Shown here in pieces: positions 49,084 to 59,920 of a stretch of 64,000 nt of DNA. The first letter of the stretch is position 1. Every line of letters begins with the position of its first letter. This stretch comes from Megascapheus bottae (lineage: Eukaryota; Chordata; Mammalia; Rodentia; Geomyidae): contig JANJXV010000013.1 in assembly GCA_024803745.1 (NCBI GenBank), forward strand, positions 35,424,501 to 35,488,500, given 5' to 3'. Position numbers and translations under genes: made by a program. The notes beneath the pieces were generated by a model, which saw only the letters and a list, made by a program, of their open reading frames with translations, was not told the origin of the DNA and searched no databases.

Positions 49084-50811
49084 AAAGTTTTTTTTTTTAA
49101 CTTATTTTATAAAAACAAAAGTAATGTATTAGATTGGTTTTGCCTAACTCATATGAAAGATTCAGAGAATATGCACAGTGGAAGAATCATAAAATTAATT
49201 TCACATATGGAGAAGAGCAGGAATCAGCCATATTTCTTTCTTCTTACTTAGATTTGGCTTCCAAAGTACAGAGTAGGAAGCTACATTTCCCAGCATAGTG
49301 CTGTACATCTTCCCTGGCTTACCTTGCAGAATAGGTGGTTTAAGTATTTTTAAGACTCATCATGCATTTTTGATAACTTGAAGTAGATGCCTAAACTTTT
49401 AAGCGCCATGGATAACAATGTATCCTTCAATTTTACTCTTATTTCCCATGGAAAATAATCCCTTTCCTTTTGAACTGCACTTGTCCTCAGAAGTGTTTAC
49501 AATTTTATTTGCGTTAGCAAAACACACATTTTCATGATATGAGAGGCCAAGTCCTACAACTCTGACTCAGAGAAACAGACCCTGTTGTTTAGATGCGCCA
49601 TCCATCTTACTTGTTCCATAACACACAGGAGAACATCAGCCTCAAGCCTTAGAGAAAAGTGGGACTACACCCAAGTTCTCTTTGTATGCAGTCATGTCAA
49701 TGTAGTTGGTTAGCATTACATTCCTTACCAGGGCATTTGAAATTTATAACATAGGAATACTGTTAGGTTATAAGTAGACTTAAAGAGGTAAAGCACATGT
49801 TGCTATAACCGAGGAAAATATTTTTAAGAAAGATTGGATTTCCTACCTATCTGGAAATAATTTAATGTAGAAAGTCATTATGTGTTGGTAGTCATGACTA
49901 ATGCAAATGGGTGGTAGGAGAAGGCCTCCATGCCACTTTCATAATGTCCCAGTTTCCACTTATTGGATCACCTTAGGACATCACACAGCAAGGTAAACGA
50001 GGAACTACTCACTTTCCTTTGAACTTATGACATAGGAAATGTTGGTAGTACTGGGGGAAATTGTATTTTTAAATGGCTTAGAAATTTTCAGATTATTTTA
50101 CAATTCTAAATTTCTGAATTTGCATGGGTGGGCTCATGCGTTAGGACTGTTGTCAAAACATCCCATTTAAAACTATAATCAGCCTCACAGTATGCATTTT
50201 TAAGGCAGTTTTATTCGAGCCCATGTCTGTAACCAGTGCAGCAGCAATGTTTATTGAAGCTGCTTTCCCAAAAGTTGATTCAGTCATGTAAGTTTTATTG
50301 CATTGGTAAGTAGGATTTTTGTTTTAGTCTTTATTTCTATCTGTTTCACAAAAATGCTTTTCAGATGGAGTATAATAGCCCAGGAAAGCTGCTTCTGTGT
50401 CGGGTGTACTTGACACATAACTGCACAGATGAACAATGTGTACACTATTGGTTGTGTATTAACTTACATGCACAGCTTTGGACATCTGTGTTCGTAGATG
50501 CATGTTTTTGCAAATCACATTTATTGTAAGTAACAATAATTGAGGTTAAGGATACAAAGAAACTTACATTTGTAGTCCAGAGTTTTCAATTGGTCCATAA
50601 TACAATGTATGGAAATGTGAATGACAATTTTGTATATTTGTTACTAACTCAGATCATTAAAATGAAAACAATTTTTTAAGCAACAAAATGAGAATGTTTG
50701 TTTTCTTTTAAAGAGTCACGTCTTCTTAAATTTATTGCATAAGGAATAGGAAATAATGCTTCAATTCTCCCTGTAAATAATGTTGCACTAAAACACATGG
50801 TTACTAAAACC

Positions 50812-51095
50812 TTTTTTTTTCTTTTGTCATGAGACTTAAACTCAAGGCACTTTTGCTCAAGGCAGTGTTTTACCACTTTTGAGTGCCACAGCTCTGCTTC
50901 CTGCTCTTGAGTGGTTAAATGGAGATAAGAGGCCTTTTCTGCCCAGGCTGGGTTTGAACTAGGATGCTCAGATCTCAGCCTTCTGAGATGTGTGAACCAC
51001 TGGCACCCAGCTAACAACTTTTTTTTTTTTTTTTTGTGGGTCATGGGGCTTGAACTTGGCTTGCGCTCTTCAGCACAAGGCTACAGCCCTAACAG
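50812..51095 (-). mobile_element. B1-Geo-type SINE plus Geo fragment
   Basis: 50812-51012 (head shortened) and 51013-51095 (tail only). Confidence 0.78.
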
Positions 51096-51120
51096 TTAAT
51101 AACTTTAAAAAATACTAAAA

Positions 51121-51440
51121 GGCTGGGAGTTTGGCCTAGTGGTAGAATGCTTGCCTAGCATGCATGAAGACCCAGGTTTGATTCCTTGGTACCACTTACA
51201 CAGGAAAAAAGCCAGAAGTAGTGCTGTGGCTCAAGTGGTAGAGCTCTAGCCTTGAGAAAGCCCAAGGACAGTACTTACGCCCTGGAGTTCAAGCCCAGGA
51301 CTGGTAAAGAAAAAGAAATTATTCAAGCTGGGTGTTGTGGTACATACCTGTAATCTCAACTCTCAAGAAAAACAATAAGGGTACCAATGGCTCATGCCTG
51401 TAATCCTAGTTCATTCCCCAGGACCAGCAAAAAGAAAAGA
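51121..51440 (+). mobile_element. IDL-Geo-type SINE then B1-like pieces
   Basis: 51121-51316 full copy; 51325-51440 two short B1-like heads (gctgggtgttgtggtacata; ggctcatgcctgtaatccta). Confidence 0.8.
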
Positions 51441-51492
51441 AAAAGTGTTGGCTGAATTTCATAACCATTGCTGACAATATCAGAACGTTCGG

Positions 51493-51685
51493 TCCAAGTG
51501 CTAGTGGCTCACATCTGTAATCATAGCTACTCAGAAGGCTGGGATCTGAGGATTGCAGTTCTTTGCCAGCCCGTGCAGAAAAAAACTGAGCTTGAGCAGT
51601 GGAATACTAGCTTTAAGTGGAAAAAGCTGAGGGACAGTACCTAGACAGACCCTGAGTTCTAAGCCCTAGTACTAGCACACATATG
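51493..51685 (+). mobile_element. B1-Geo-type SINE with deleted linker
   Basis: gtgctagtggctcacatctg head joined to gagcttgagcagtggaatac, missing the attaaccaccag linker. Confidence 0.78.
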
Positions 51686-51814
51686 CCCAAATATTCTGTA
51701 AAAGTAATGAGTTTTTTTAAATCATATCTTTTTTAGTATCATCTGAAAATAGCTGGTAACATCTAGAAATGGTTATGTCTATGCTGTCTAAGTAAGTTTG
51801 CCCTAGTCTCTACT

Positions 51815-51942
51815 CTTTTTTGGTCAGTCCTGGGGCTTGAAGTCAGGACCTGGGCACTGTCCCTGAGTCTCCTCCCCCTTTTCACTATTCAGATTTCATT
51901 ACCTTCATGCATGCACTCTACCTTAGCCATAGTCCCAGCCCC
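51815..51942 (-). mobile_element. IDL-Geo-type SINE, internally deleted
   Basis: Tail start tcagtcctggggcttgaagt, then the end of the head (gcactctaccttagccatag). Confidence 0.7.
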
Positions 51943-52004
51943 TGGTCTTTACTCCTCAGATCTGTCCTAACCTTCATCTAACGTTAAAAAATATTAACTT
52001 GGGG

Positions 52005-52506
52005 GCTGGGAGTTTTGCCTAGTGGTAGAGTGCTTGCCTAGCATGCATGAAAACCTGGGTTTGAATCCTCCATATTACATACATAGGAAAAAGCCAGAAG
52101 TGTGCTGTGGCTCAAGTGGTAGAACTCTAGCCTTGAGAAAGCCCAGGGACAGTCAGTGCTCAGGCCTGGAGCTCAAGCCCTGGAGAGACAAAAAATAATA
52201 ACTTTTCGTGTCATTACCAGCATTATCTTGTACCTATAATTGGTTGTAAACGTCTGACTCCTATATTTTCACAACAAAATAAATCTTAATTACCTCTCAA
52301 AAATATCTGTGGAGCCGGGAGTTTGGCCTAGTGGTAGTGTGCTTGCCTAGCATGCACAAAGACCCGGATTCGATTTCTTGGTACCACATATATAGAAAAA
52401 AGCTGGAAGTGGCGCTGTGGCTCAAGCAGTAGAGCTCTAGCCTTGAGAAAGTCCAAGGACAGTGCTCAGGCCCTGAGCTCACGCCCAAGACTGGCCAAAA
52501 AAAAAT
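52005..52506 (+). mobile_element. Two IDL-Geo-type SINEs
   Basis: 52005-52194 and 52313-52506, same orientation and full length. The second has gtggagccgggagtttggcc. Confidence 0.88.
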
Positions 52507-52601
52507 CTGTTAAGTAACATTCCTCATTGGTCGTTGATACTGCTGAAACTGCTGTTCCTCCTACTGTTTTCTATTTAATATTTAGAAAAGTTACTCATTT
52601 T

Positions 52602-53163
52602 GCTGGCATTACAAACAATCTCATGGACTTCCATACCCAGGCTGGCCTTAAACTGTGATCCTGATATTTCAGCATCCTGAGTAGCTAGGATCACAGGCGT
52701 GGGCCACTGGTGCCTGACTCTATTAGTATTTTATTTATTTATTTATATTTATTTATTTATTTTGCCAGTCCTGGGGCTTAAACTCAGGGCCTAGACACTG
52801 GCCTGAGTTTATTTTGCTTAACGGTAGTACCCTACCATATGAGTCACAGCACCACATCTGTGTGGTATGGAGGAATTGAATACTGGGCTTCATGCGTGCT
52901 AAGCAATCCCTCCAACCCTAGGTCACACTTCTGGCCTTCTGTTGGTTTTTTTGTTTTGTTTTATATTTTGGTTGGTTGGTAGTGGGGCTTGAACTCTGGA
53001 TCTGGGTGCTGTACCTGAACTCTTCAGCTCAAGGCTAATGCCTTACCTCATGAGCCACAACACCACTTCCAGCTTTTTCTGTGTATATGGTACCAAGAAA
53101 TCAAACCTAGGGCTTCATGCATGCTAGGCAAGCCCTCTAGCAGTAGGCTACTCTCCCAGCCTT
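52602..53163 (-). mobile_element. B1 head fragment and two IDL-Geo-type SINEs
   Basis: 52602-52720 (head and part of the linker), 52760-52938 preceded by an (ATTT)n tract at 52727-52760, and 52965-53163, whose tail start (gtggggcttgaactctggat) is B1-Geo-like while its head is ID type. Confidence 0.82.
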
Positions 53164-53834
53164 TTATTTGTATTTTTTAAAAGACTATTGCCAAGAAGTT
53201 CTCTCACCTGAATAATTTTTGCCTTCTCTAGAAGAGTGTGATGTTTCTGTTGTCCAAACAACAGTACTTTATTACTAAGGAAAGTAATAGAACTACCCAT
53301 GCATATTGGTAAAAATAAAATAAAGGTTAAGCAAATAAAAAAGTGAAGAAAATGATAATGGCCTAAAATACCTTCAATTCTAAATATAGGACTCACATGT
53401 GGATTTCCCCTTTCCTATGACATAGCTGTAAATCCTAAAATCTAGACATAATCTGTGTTTAATGAAATAAAAAAATTCCAAAATAACATTTGTATGATCT
53501 GGGTTTTTTTATCATTTTGAATTATATACATGTCCATTCTTGAGCTAGGTGAATAATTTAGAGCTAGTTGGTTTCAAATTAAAGGAAGTTAGCATTACTT
53601 ATGGTTTGTTGTTAAACTTTATCTGTTGTGATGTTAATCAGGAGTCAAGAAATTGCTTTGTAAACATAATTTGGGTTTTACATATATCTTACCTGTGATG
53701 GATAGGAAGATTATGGTTTGTACCCAAAGTATGTAGAGATTTTCTTTTCATTTGAGTCTTTAAATATTTAAAATAAAGCAGAAAAGAATCATTTACCGTT
53801 CACTGTCTTTTCTGGCCTCAAACCTTTCCATTTT

Positions 53835-54048
53835 TGTTGTTGTTGGGGCTTGAACTCAAGGCCTAGGTGCTGTCCCTGCCTTTTATATCTGACTCAATGC
53901 TCTACCATTTTGAGCCATAGCATCATTTCTGGTTTTCTGGTTAACTGGATGACTTGGTGGGAACTTTTCTGCCTGGGCTGGCTTCGACAGCAGTCCTCTG
54001 TCTCCAGAGTACCAAGGATTTACAGGCATGAGCCATCAGTGCCCCACC
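53835..54048 (-). mobile_element. B1-Geo-type SINE
   Basis: Inverted, moderately diverged; gagccatagcatcatttctg. Confidence 0.82.
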
Positions 54049-54213
54049 ATATTTAACCTACCCCTTCTCTAGAGTTCCTAAAGTGCTTCAATCTCCCTTT
54101 GTTCTCTCCTATCATGGCCCAGGTTTTGTTTTATTATAAGTATGTGTACAAAGGGGTTTAATTCAGCAAATTAATGTATAAGTACAAGACGGCCCAGTTT
54201 TCTGTTTAGTTTT

Positions 54214-54406
54214 GTTTTGCCAGTCCTGGGGCTTGAATTCAGGGCCTGAGCACTGTCATTGCACTTTCCTCAAGGCTAGGGCTCTACCACTTGAGCCACA
54301 GTACCACTTCCAGCTTTTCTATGTATGTGGTCCTGAGAAATTGAACCCCAGTAGTCTTTGTGCATGCTAGGCAAGCACTCTACCACTAGGCCAAATTCCG
54401 GGCCAA
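54214..54406 (-). mobile_element. IDL-Geo-type SINE
   Basis: Inverted full copy. aaggtggcccagtttt after it and acggcccagttttct before it look like a target duplication (ggcccagtttt). Confidence 0.9.
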
Positions 54407-54613
54407 GGTGGCCCAGTTTTGAGGCTCATCTTTCAATTCCTTAAATATGTTTTTGGGGGGGTTTAAAACAAAATTCCCACTTTAATAGCTAGACTTTGAA
54501 CTGGCCATATTCCTTTCTCAGGATACTAGTGTGCATCCCCTCGCCTCACCCTTTTCATTCTTCAGATTTCACTTTAGCATTGTGTCTGAACCGGATTAGA
54601 TTTTTATTTATTT

Positions 54614-55048
54614 TTTTTTTTTGTGGGTCATGGGACTTGATTCCGCCTGGACACTATCCCTGAGTTATTCAGCTCAAGGCTACCGCCTTACCTTTGAGCC
54701 AAGTCCCACTTCCCTTTATCTAGATGTTGGAGATAAGAGTCTCAGGTCCTATGTGCCTAGGCTGGCTTTGAACCTTGATCCTTAGATCTCAGCCTCCTAA
54801 GTAGCTAGGGTTACAGGTGTGAGCCACCAGTCCCTGGCTTTAATGATTTTTTTTTGCCAGTCCTGGGGCTTGAACTCAGAACCTGAGCACTGTCCTTGGG
54901 CTTTCTCAAGGATAGAGGTCTACCACATGAGCCACAGTACCACTTCACCACTTCTGGCTTTTTCTATGTATGTGGTACTGATGCATCAAACCTGGGTCCT
55001 TGTGCATGCTAGGCAAGCACTCTACCACTAGGCCAAACTCCCAGCCCC
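54614..55048 (-). mobile_element. B1-Geo-type then IDL-Geo-type SINE
   Basis: 54614-54838 and 54848-55048, both inverted, close together. Confidence 0.88.
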
Positions 55049-55104
55049 TTTAAAGATGTTTATAGCAGCTCCTAAACACCAGACTTGTAAAATATAAAGC
55101 TGAT

Positions 55105-55292
55105 GTGTGTGTATGTATGTATGTATGTATATATGTAGTAGGCATATGCATTTATGCGCATGTATGCTGTTGGGGTTCAAAGTCAGGGCATTGTGCCTCC
55201 TAGGCAAGTGTTCTACCAATGAGCTACACCTCTAAGTGGAAGTTCATATTAGGATTCCAGTGAGGGTTTGTGTGTGTGTGTGTGTGTGTGTG
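55105..55292. repeat. (GTAT)n and (GT)n microsatellites around an ID-like unit
   Basis: GTAT units at 55108-55135, a diverged - strand ID-like unit at about 55150-55235 (ctaggcaagtgttctaccaa), then (GT)13 at 55267-55292. Confidence 0.75.
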
Positions 55293-55611
55293 TACACGTG
55301 CATTTTAGGACTGGGGCTTGAACACTGTTCATGCTCATCTTTTTGCACTCGTGCCTGCAGGGTCTGTGTTTTGATGGCTACAACAATTACTCATCAACCA
55401 ACAATCTTACCCATAATCAACAATCATAGCATCTACTATGTGTTCAACATTACATAGATGCTAAATGAAGTTAAAAAGGTTACATGCTCCATTGACAATT
55501 TTCCAAATGTGTTAGGCAATCAAAATATGTTTGTGTTCTAAAATAACTTAGTGGGTCAGTAAAGTCTCTGGTAAATAGTAATGTATTTGATGTGTGCCAT
55601 TGTATTTGGAA

Positions 55612-55802
55612 CAGGTCAAGAGTTTGGCCTAGCAATAGTGCTTACCTAGCATGCACGCAGCCCTGGGTTTGATTTCTTGGTTACCACATACAGAAAGAAA
55701 GCTGGAAGTGGTGCTGTGGCTCAAGTGGTAGAGCACTAGCCTTGAGAAAGCTCAAGGAGTGCTCAGGCTCTGAGTTCAAGCCCCAGGACTGGCAAAAATA
55801 AA
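55612..55802 (+). mobile_element. IDL-Geo-type SINE
   Basis: Full copy; the last SINE before the DEPDC7 CpG island. Confidence 0.87.
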
Positions 55803-56414
55803 TAAAAATTTTAGAGAAAGAGGGAGAGAGGGAGAGAGAAAGATCCTGTTTCCATATGTTGGAGTTCATCTAAAAAAGACCCCAATGTTAGCATTTGCGG
55901 TGATGTGTTTTCCAAAAGAAAGGAAGCTTTTTCCCCCCCCTCCTAAGTAATGATAATGGACTTGTGTGTTCACATTAACTACTATCTTGGGGATCTTGAA
56001 ACTGAAGCCCAGTTGGAATTTACCTTTGTGAGAAATTACAAAAACAGGAGTGACATCAGATTGTACTGCCACCAGGGGGAGAGCGCACATTAAAAAGAGC
56101 CAACTGGAAAAATAAAAAAAAGCCAACTGGGTTGACAAACTTCTAAGTCTGGGGCAGCAAATGCACCCCAGGTGTCTTCTGTCCTGCCCCCTACACATTC
56201 AAGCTCAGTCCCTAGGGTCCCAGCTTTTTAGCAGAGATTCTCTGAAATAGGCACATGCAGGAGCTTGTGCCAAATAAGCTAAGTGGTGAACTTCCATTTA
56301 AAACAATATCCTAAATTATCAAGTTATACCCAGATTACAAAGCATCCTCATTCAAAAAAGAAAATTAAACAGTATGTAAACAAACGTTGAAAAGTCACTT
56401 AAGCATTCCCAAAC

Positions 56415-56595
56415 AGAAGAAGAAGAAGAAGAAGAAGAAGAAGAAGAAGAAGAAGAAGAAGAAGAAGAAGAAGAAAAAGAAGAAGAAGAAGAAGAAGAGA
56501 AGGAGGAGGAGGAGGGGGGAGGAGAAGAGGAGGAGGGAGAAGAGGAGGAGGAGGAAGGAGAAGAGGAGGAGGAAGAGGAAGGAGAAGAGGGGGAG
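56415..56595 (+). repeat. 181-nt pure polypurine tract, (GAA)n then (GGA/GA)n
   Basis: Every base is A or G from 56415 to 56595. The 5' half is nearly perfect GAA triplets with one AAAA interruption at about 56475. The 3' half is GGA/GAGGA-rich. It lies about 800 nt upstream of the DEPDC7 coding start. Such mirror-like tracts can form triplex H-DNA. Confidence 0.95.
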
Positions 56596-57162
56596 CATGA
56601 GTACTTGGCCATTGTTGAGTGATTGCTCTTTGGACTGCCCCTCCTTTCCACCACACTGGAACCCCTGGATTCCCAAGCAGTGAAGGCGTTGCCTAGCAAC
56701 TCGTTCTCCGTCCTCTCCCTCCCCCTACTTTCTTCCAGCCCACGCCTTCCCCAAAACAAACTGTCCCTACTCACCTGACCCGGTCTGTCTTTGGAATCCA
56801 CACAGACTGCCTTGGCAGTCAGCACCACGTTGTCTTCTTCTGACCTCTAGACCTTGCTCTCCCGGCTAGATAAGAATTTATTTATTCTTAACGGGCAGGG
56901 AGGCCTGGAAACGTCAATGCATTTATTACTACAATATGATTGCCAGCACGTCTGTGTTCCAGGTCCATGTCCCACAGATTGAACACGGATCGCCTCTCGT
57001 GATCCCAGCCGGCTCCGTGAAGCAGGTGCGGAGACCACCAGCCCTCCTTCAGGTGAGGACACTTGAAGCCCACTTAAGCCGTGGCCAGGTCTCGGAACTG
57101 GCGGGCGGTGGGCGGTGTTTGGAACCCAGCTGTCCGGGTGAGCGCCCGCGCGGACGCCCAAG

Positions 57163-57200
57163 GCCCCGCCCCGCCCCGTCCCGCCCCGCCCCGCCCCGCG
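57163..57200 (+). repeat. CCCCG pentamer array (Sp/KLF-type GC boxes)
   Basis: About seven and a half CCCCG units with one T interruption, about 200 nt upstream of the DEPDC7 ATG. On the - strand it reads as runs of four G spaced by one C, which could form a G-quadruplex and also provides several overlapping GC boxes. Confidence 0.85.
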
Positions 57201-57278
57201 GAATTCTTTTTACACCTCGGGTCCTGACTGGCTCGAAGTCTTCGGAGCAAAGCAGCGCGCTACACGCGGCCCGGAGGC

Positions 57279-57284
57279 CACGTG
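57279..57284 (+). promoter_or_regulatory. CACGTG E-box in the DEPDC7 promoter
   Basis: The palindromic core sits in ggccacgtgacgcg, a context favoured by bHLH-zip factors of the USF/MYC/TFE type. It lies 123 nt before the ATG and next to GC boxes. Binding is inferred. Confidence 0.55.
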
Positions 57285-57406
57285 ACGCGCGAGGGGCGGG
57301 GCCGAGCAGGAGCCCCGCCCCCTTCCAGTTAACCGGCCGCTGCGGCGCGGGCGCCCAGTTCGCTCGGCTGCAGCGGTCTGAGGTGGCGTCCGGAGCTGCC
57401 GGCGCC

Positions 57407-57479
57407 ATGGCTACGGTGCGAGAGAAGGCAGCTGCGTTGAACCTCTCCGTCCTGCACAGCCCGGCGCAGAAGCCTCCCG
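57407..57479 (+). CDS. DEPDC7: DEPDC7 coding exon 1 (N-terminus only)
   Basis: ATG in a strong context (gcgccATGg) encodes MATVREKAAALNLSVLHSPA then QKPPG, and the exon ends at cctcccg|gtaagt in phase 1. This matches the DEPDC7 N-terminus as I recall it, and DEPDC7 follows QSER1 on the same strand in human 11p13. The family carries a DEP domain and a RhoGAP-like region, both encoded by later exons that I do not find before 64000. The frame is open upstream to 56936 because the island is GC rich, so an N-terminal extension is formally possible, but the ATG at 57407 has the best context and the family match. Confidence 0.9.
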
Positions 57480-58396
57480 GTAAGTGCCGGGGACTCCCAC
57501 GTCCCGTTCCGGAGCAGCGCGGGGCGAGCTGCGAGGCGCGGGCTGTGCTTGGCGCGCGGCGCGGGCGGGCGGGCGGGCGAGCGGCGGGGTGTGGGGCGTC
57601 CGGCCGCCCCCGCTTGGATCCACCCGTGCCGCTCGTCCCGCACAGCCGCAGCCACTTCGCTCCTCCCCGCCGCCCGCCCCGGCCCAGCTCTTCACGAAGT
57701 TACCCAAACTTCGCGGCGTGTCCGGGGAATCCCCGGGATGGGCTCCGCGTCCTAACTGCGGGGAGCAGAGTCCGCACCCCCAGTCCGGTCTCCAGCTCGG
57801 ACCCCGGGGCGCAGTGCGCACCTTGAGCCCGGACACTTTATTGTCCAGAGATGACCAATTTCTGTTGTGTATGTTACCCTGGCTGGAATTTTCTCTATAA
57901 TCTATTTCTGTGAATATTTTTTTTAACCACTCCCTCTTTGATAACTTATTACTTGGCAATGAGAGATCAGGAGTTGAGTTCTGCCACCAGCTTAATCATA
58001 TCTTTCAGGGGGCAATTGGTTGAGGGGACTGATTTCTTCACAGGTGTTCAAACAAATGGATAGATTCAAGTGATCAGCTCTAAAATTCGGACCCTAGCCT
58101 AATCTGTAGATAATTCAGGTGACTACTCAGATAATCTAGAGAAAGCTTCACTTTTGTTTGTTTGGTTTTTGATTGATGGGATAATTTGCAACTTTTCCCC
58201 TTTTCTGGAGGGCTGTGTGGTGAGTTGTAGGATTGATTTCCTATCATACAATAATTTTCAAAAAAATACCATTCAGTTAAACTCTTGTACTCTGTGTGAA
58301 ATAGTCGAATCTCTGTGACTCCACTCGTGTGTTTGGCTTAGTACTCCTTTTAATCCTCAGAAATGCTAATGATAAATCCTGATTAGAGAACCACTT

Positions 58397-58597
58397 TTTT
58401 TTGCGGGGGGGGGGGGGAGGCAGTTCTGGGGCTAGAACTCAAGGCCTGGTCACTGACTGTCCTTGGACACTTTTTGCTCAAGGCTTGTTCTGCCACTTGA
58501 GCCACAGCACCACTCCTGGCTTTTTCTATGTATGTGGTACTGAGGACTCAAACCCATGCATGCTGGGTGAGCACTCTACCACTACGCTCCCAGCCTC
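58397..58597 (-). mobile_element. IDL-Geo-type SINE
   Basis: Inverted, with a G14 run in the leader (58406-58419). First SINE after the CpG island. Confidence 0.86.
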
Positions 58598-58832
58598 ATT
58601 TTGGCTTTTTTAAAACTCTGTAAAATTGACCATATTATACTTCTGCTTAAAGGATTCAAGTGCATTATTGGCGAGGTTCACACTGTCTCCTTGATTTATG
58701 TTGTTGAAGAAAAGGAAAATACTAGAGAACTGGGGAACTTAAAACCAAGTGATATTTCAGAGTCTTGAAATCTTTAGGCCCTTCCTGAGTAAATGAAATT
58801 TCTAAATTTTACCTGATTAAAATCATGATGCC

Positions 58833-59335
58833 CTGGGCCAGGAGTTTGGCCTAGTGGTACAGTGCTTGCCTAGCATGCACCAAGACCAGGGTTTGATTCT
58901 TTGTACCACATGCATAGAAAAGCCGTTAAATGGTGCTATGGGTCTAGTGGCAGAGAGCTATCCTTGAGGAAAAAGCCTAAGGGCAGTGCTCACTCAGCCT
59001 CTGAGTTCAAGCCCCAGGACTAAGAACAACAACAACAAAAACCCAATGTCCTATCCACTCAAATAGCAAAAAATATCAATCAGTCCTGGGCTTTGTCATT
59101 AATGAACAGGTTCTTTGATGATGTGAGGTAAATATGTATTCAGAAACTTAGCTGGGTTCTAGTGACTCATGCCTGTAATCCTCGCTACTCAAGGATCCTG
59201 AGATCTAAGGAACACATTTCGAAGCCATCCTGGGCTGGAAAGTCTGTGAAACTTCTATCTCCAATTAACCACCAAAAAGCCTGAAGTGGAGTTGTGGCTC
59301 AAGTAGCTGAGTCCGAGCCTTGAGTTAAGAGGAAT
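58833..59335 (+). mobile_element. IDL-Geo-type then B1-Geo-type SINE
   Basis: 58833-59027 with an (AAC)n tail and 59146-59335 truncated in the Geo module. Confidence 0.85.
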
Positions 59336-59720
59336 AGCCATGCCTGTAATTCTAGCTATGGGGAGGCTGAGATCTGAGCATCACAGTTCAAAGCCATCTG
59401 GGGTATAAAAGTTGAGCATCACAGTTCAAAGCCATCTGGGGTATAAAAGTGCCCATGGGGGCTGGGATGTAGCTCAGCGGCAAAGTGTTTGCCTAGCAAG
59501 TGCAACATCCTCAGTTCAGTCCCCAGTACCAAAAAAGAAAAGACAAAAAAAGAAAAAGAAGAAAAGTGCTGGTGAGACTCCTATCTCCAATTAACCACTC
59601 AAAAAATCAAAGTGGAGCTGTGGCTCAAAATGGTTGAGTGCTTTCCTTGAGCAAAGGAGCTCAAGGACAGCGCCCAGGCCCTCAGTGAGTTCAAGCCCCA
59701 CAATCAACCATAAAAAAGGT
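59336..59720 (+). mobile_element. B1-Geo SINE split by an ID monomer
   Basis: Host head 59336-59452; ID insert 59453-59561 (gctgggatgtagctcagcgg, A-rich tail, no Geo module); host resumes gctggtgagactcctatctc. Target duplication AAAAGTGC at 59445-59452 and 59562-59569. Confidence 0.85.
59375..59450 (+). repeat. Perfect 38-bp tandem duplication inside a SINE
   Basis: 59375-59412 and 59413-59450 are identical (tgagcatcacagttcaaagc ...). Located in the B1 head just before the ID insertion. Confidence 0.95.
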
Positions 59721-59723
59721 GGG

Positions 59724-59920
59724 GGCTGGAGTTTGGCCTAATGGTACAGTTCTTGCCTAGCATGGACGAAGACCTGGGTTCCATTCCTCAGTACCACATA
59801 CACAGAAAAAGCCGGAAGTGATGCTGTGGCTCAAATAGTAGAGCACTAGCCTTGAGGAAAAGCCCAAGAACAGTGTTCAGGCACTGAGTTCAATCAAGCT
59901 CCAGGATTGGCCAAAAACAG
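59724..59920 (+). mobile_element. IDL-Geo-type SINE
   Basis: Full copy followed by a second short tail copy (gggacagtgcccagggttat) at 59929-59965. Confidence 0.85.

Larger units (their letters stand above)
47209..50670 (+). other. QSER1: QSER1 3' UTR and possible extended 3' end
   Basis: Unique AT-rich sequence follows the stop codon and, apart from one inverted SINE at 48830-49083, holds no recognised repeat up to about 50.8 kb. AATAAA at 48662-48667 and ATTAAA at about 50655 are candidate poly(A) signals for a short and a long 3' UTR. Which is used cannot be settled from sequence. The lack of SINEs here, compared with dense SINEs on both sides, suggests functional constraint. Confidence 0.55.
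57080..57830 (+). promoter_or_regulatory. DEPDC7: CpG island promoter of DEPDC7
   Basis: An abrupt rise in G+C and CpG against an AT-rich surround, covering the first exon. It has GC boxes (gaggggcgggg near 57291), a CCCCG array at 57163-57200 and an E-box at 57279. No TATA box is apparent near the coding start, as is usual for dispersed-start promoters. Boundaries are by eye. Confidence 0.9.

Noticed and set aside
56352..56828. Open frames of poly-Ser, poly-Lys, poly-Leu or poly-Phe around the GAA tract
   Set aside because: They are read from the simple repeat in different frames on both strands, without splice or start support.
57049..57959. Long - strand open frames in the CpG island
   Set aside because: GC-rich sequence has few stops; compositions are Pro/Arg/Ala/Gly biased on both strands and nothing is recognisable. 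A divergent non-coding transcript cannot be excluded.
59460..59545. tRNA-like sequence (gctgggatgtagctcagcgg)
   Set aside because: It is an ID-type SINE with an A-rich tail and target duplication, not a functional tRNA gene; no clean cloverleaf was found.
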